Positions 62,831 to 64,000 of a DNA stretch of 64,000 nt are shown piece by piece. The first letter of the stretch is position 1, and every line of letters starts with the position of its first letter. Where the stretch lies: contig NC_037600.1 in NCBI RefSeq assembly GCF_003073045.1, positions 12,016,758-12,080,757 on the forward strand, given 5' to 3'. A program made the translations under genes and the position numbers. This DNA is from Pomacea canaliculata. Taxonomy: Eukaryota; Mollusca; Gastropoda; Architaenioglossa; Ampullariidae. The notes under the pieces were generated by a model. The model ran no database searches. It worked only from the letters and a program-made list of their open reading frames with translations, and was not told the origin of the DNA.

Positions 62831-64000
62831 CATATTTCAAGGAGGTGACAACTGTGTTTCTGTGCCCTGTGAATTTTCTGGAATTTACTGTAGTATTATG
62901 GCAGAATTGTGTGGCTACGTTTCCTCGTTGGAATTCTGCATGCTGAACTGCTGTGTATACGTTTTATTCATTTTTTGGAAAATTATCTTGGATTATCCAT
63001 CTTTTTGCTGCACTGTATCAACCTCTGTATACCAAACGACTGTGTGCTAATTCCCTCTCTCCCCCCCAACCCCCGCAACCAGTTCATCACCTAATTTCTG
63101 ATGGAAAAAAGAGACTTCAAAGAAACTGAAATTAAAAACTGTGACATCGTTATTATCCTCATCTTCAATTAAGGCCAGGCACCTGAGGTAAAAAAATTTG
63201 TTTATACTTTATGGGATAGCGCAGATTTTTGTAGTCACCTTAATTTAAAAAACATTTGGTCTACACATCTGTACTACACTAGTTGCCCCTCCGTATTCGC
63301 AAAAAATGCACTTTTCTTTCAAAATGTCTTTAGATACTTATCTCTTTCTTGAACCAGAGCCTTGATCTTCTAGTATTGTGCATAGCTCTATTTCTCTCTC
63401 TTTCCTCTTTTGAGTGTGATAGAGAGACATGAACTGACTTTTATATTACACGAAAGAATGGCTTTCAGGTCTTGCAATTATTATTACTTAGATTTCTATA
63501 AAACTTGGAACATTAACATTAACGGTGTATGTTATCAGCACCTTAAAGATACTTTTTAAGTTATCTAAATACGCCAGATAGGCATCAAAATTAACTCTTT
63601 GATTATTTATTACTGGAATAGTAATACATGTATCTCAGAAAATAGAGAAGACCAAAGATTCATAAATAATACCTCTTTCCGACCACACGTGAGAAAAACT
63701 AATGCATTGATGATTATCTCTTAGGTCTTTACAAATGCATGAAAGGTTCTTATGAGGTCCTTACCTGGCACCATCCCTGATCCCTGGGAACCCTGGAAAA
63801 CTTTCGAAGAGCGTTCGTACATGTAGCCTATGACCCCATCAAGGTTGGCATGAATTCTGATTGGGTATATGCAAAGTATGTTTATACATACGTCTATATA
63901 AGGACATTTCCGATCCTTTGTCTTGTCTAGAAAAGAGCTCAAATCATAGCATGAGAACCTTCTATCAGCCTTGACCTAGCCTTTATTTGAAAGGCAATTG
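62831..64000. other. No feature seen
   Basis: AT-rich with short frames only; nothing recognised up to the window end. Confidence 0.4.

Overview
This is a eukaryotic nuclear window: genes are split by GT-AG introns, with AATAAA signals, box C/D snoRNAs, tRNA-derived SINEs and LINE remnants. AT-rich introns, full metazoan orthologues (SWT1, MAN1B1, HSPA5) and a cluster of Gly/Tyr-rich secreted precursors suggest a lophotrochozoan, most likely a gastropod mollusc. The species assignment is inference.

Layout. (1) 1-18.2 kb is a secretory cluster on the + strand. It holds three related Gly/Tyr-rich precursors (155-474 partial, 5033-5587, 9844-11721), each with a phase-1 intron joining a signal-peptide exon to an exon that opens with a basic cleavage site and then runs into GY-rich repeats (the first gene's leader exon lies outside the window). 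A fourth, unrelated secreted protein (14445-18137) carries a novel YLQ-type repeat; I cannot fully resolve its exon structure. (2) 20.5-34.2 kb (-) is SWT1, a nuclear PIN-domain endoribonuclease with an N-terminal WW domain. Its 16 coding exons join in consistent phase to 777 aa. (3) 34.9-44.2 kb (+) is MAN1B1, ER mannosidase I (GH47), head to head with SWT1; 11 exons give 653 aa. (4) 48.0-52.05 kb (-) is HSPA5/BiP, six coding exons plus a 5' UTR exon, 669 aa ending in KDEL, with a TATA-like box and an ER-stress-element-like promoter. (5) 52.5-56.7 kb (+) is a non-coding snoRNA host gene divergent from HSPA5, with a pyrimidine-rich start and at least ten box C/D snoRNA candidates. Five resemble SNORD74, 76, 79, 80 and 81, all of which sit in GAS5 in mammals. 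(6) 56.7-64 kb is mostly gene-poor DNA with SINE and LINE remnants, plus a promoter-like stretch near 61.1-62.3 kb that may start a transcript leaving the window.

How the genes relate. MAN1B1 and HSPA5 both act in ER glycoprotein folding and quality control; SWT1 and the snoRNA host act in nuclear RNA metabolism and rRNA 2'-O-methylation. The secreted cluster looks lineage-specific. Several SINE families recur across the window, and one truncated copy abuts the SWT1 stop codon and seems to form the start of its 3' UTR.

Exon coordinates come from hand-read splice sites checked for reading-phase consistency. Family names come from recalled motifs, not from a search.
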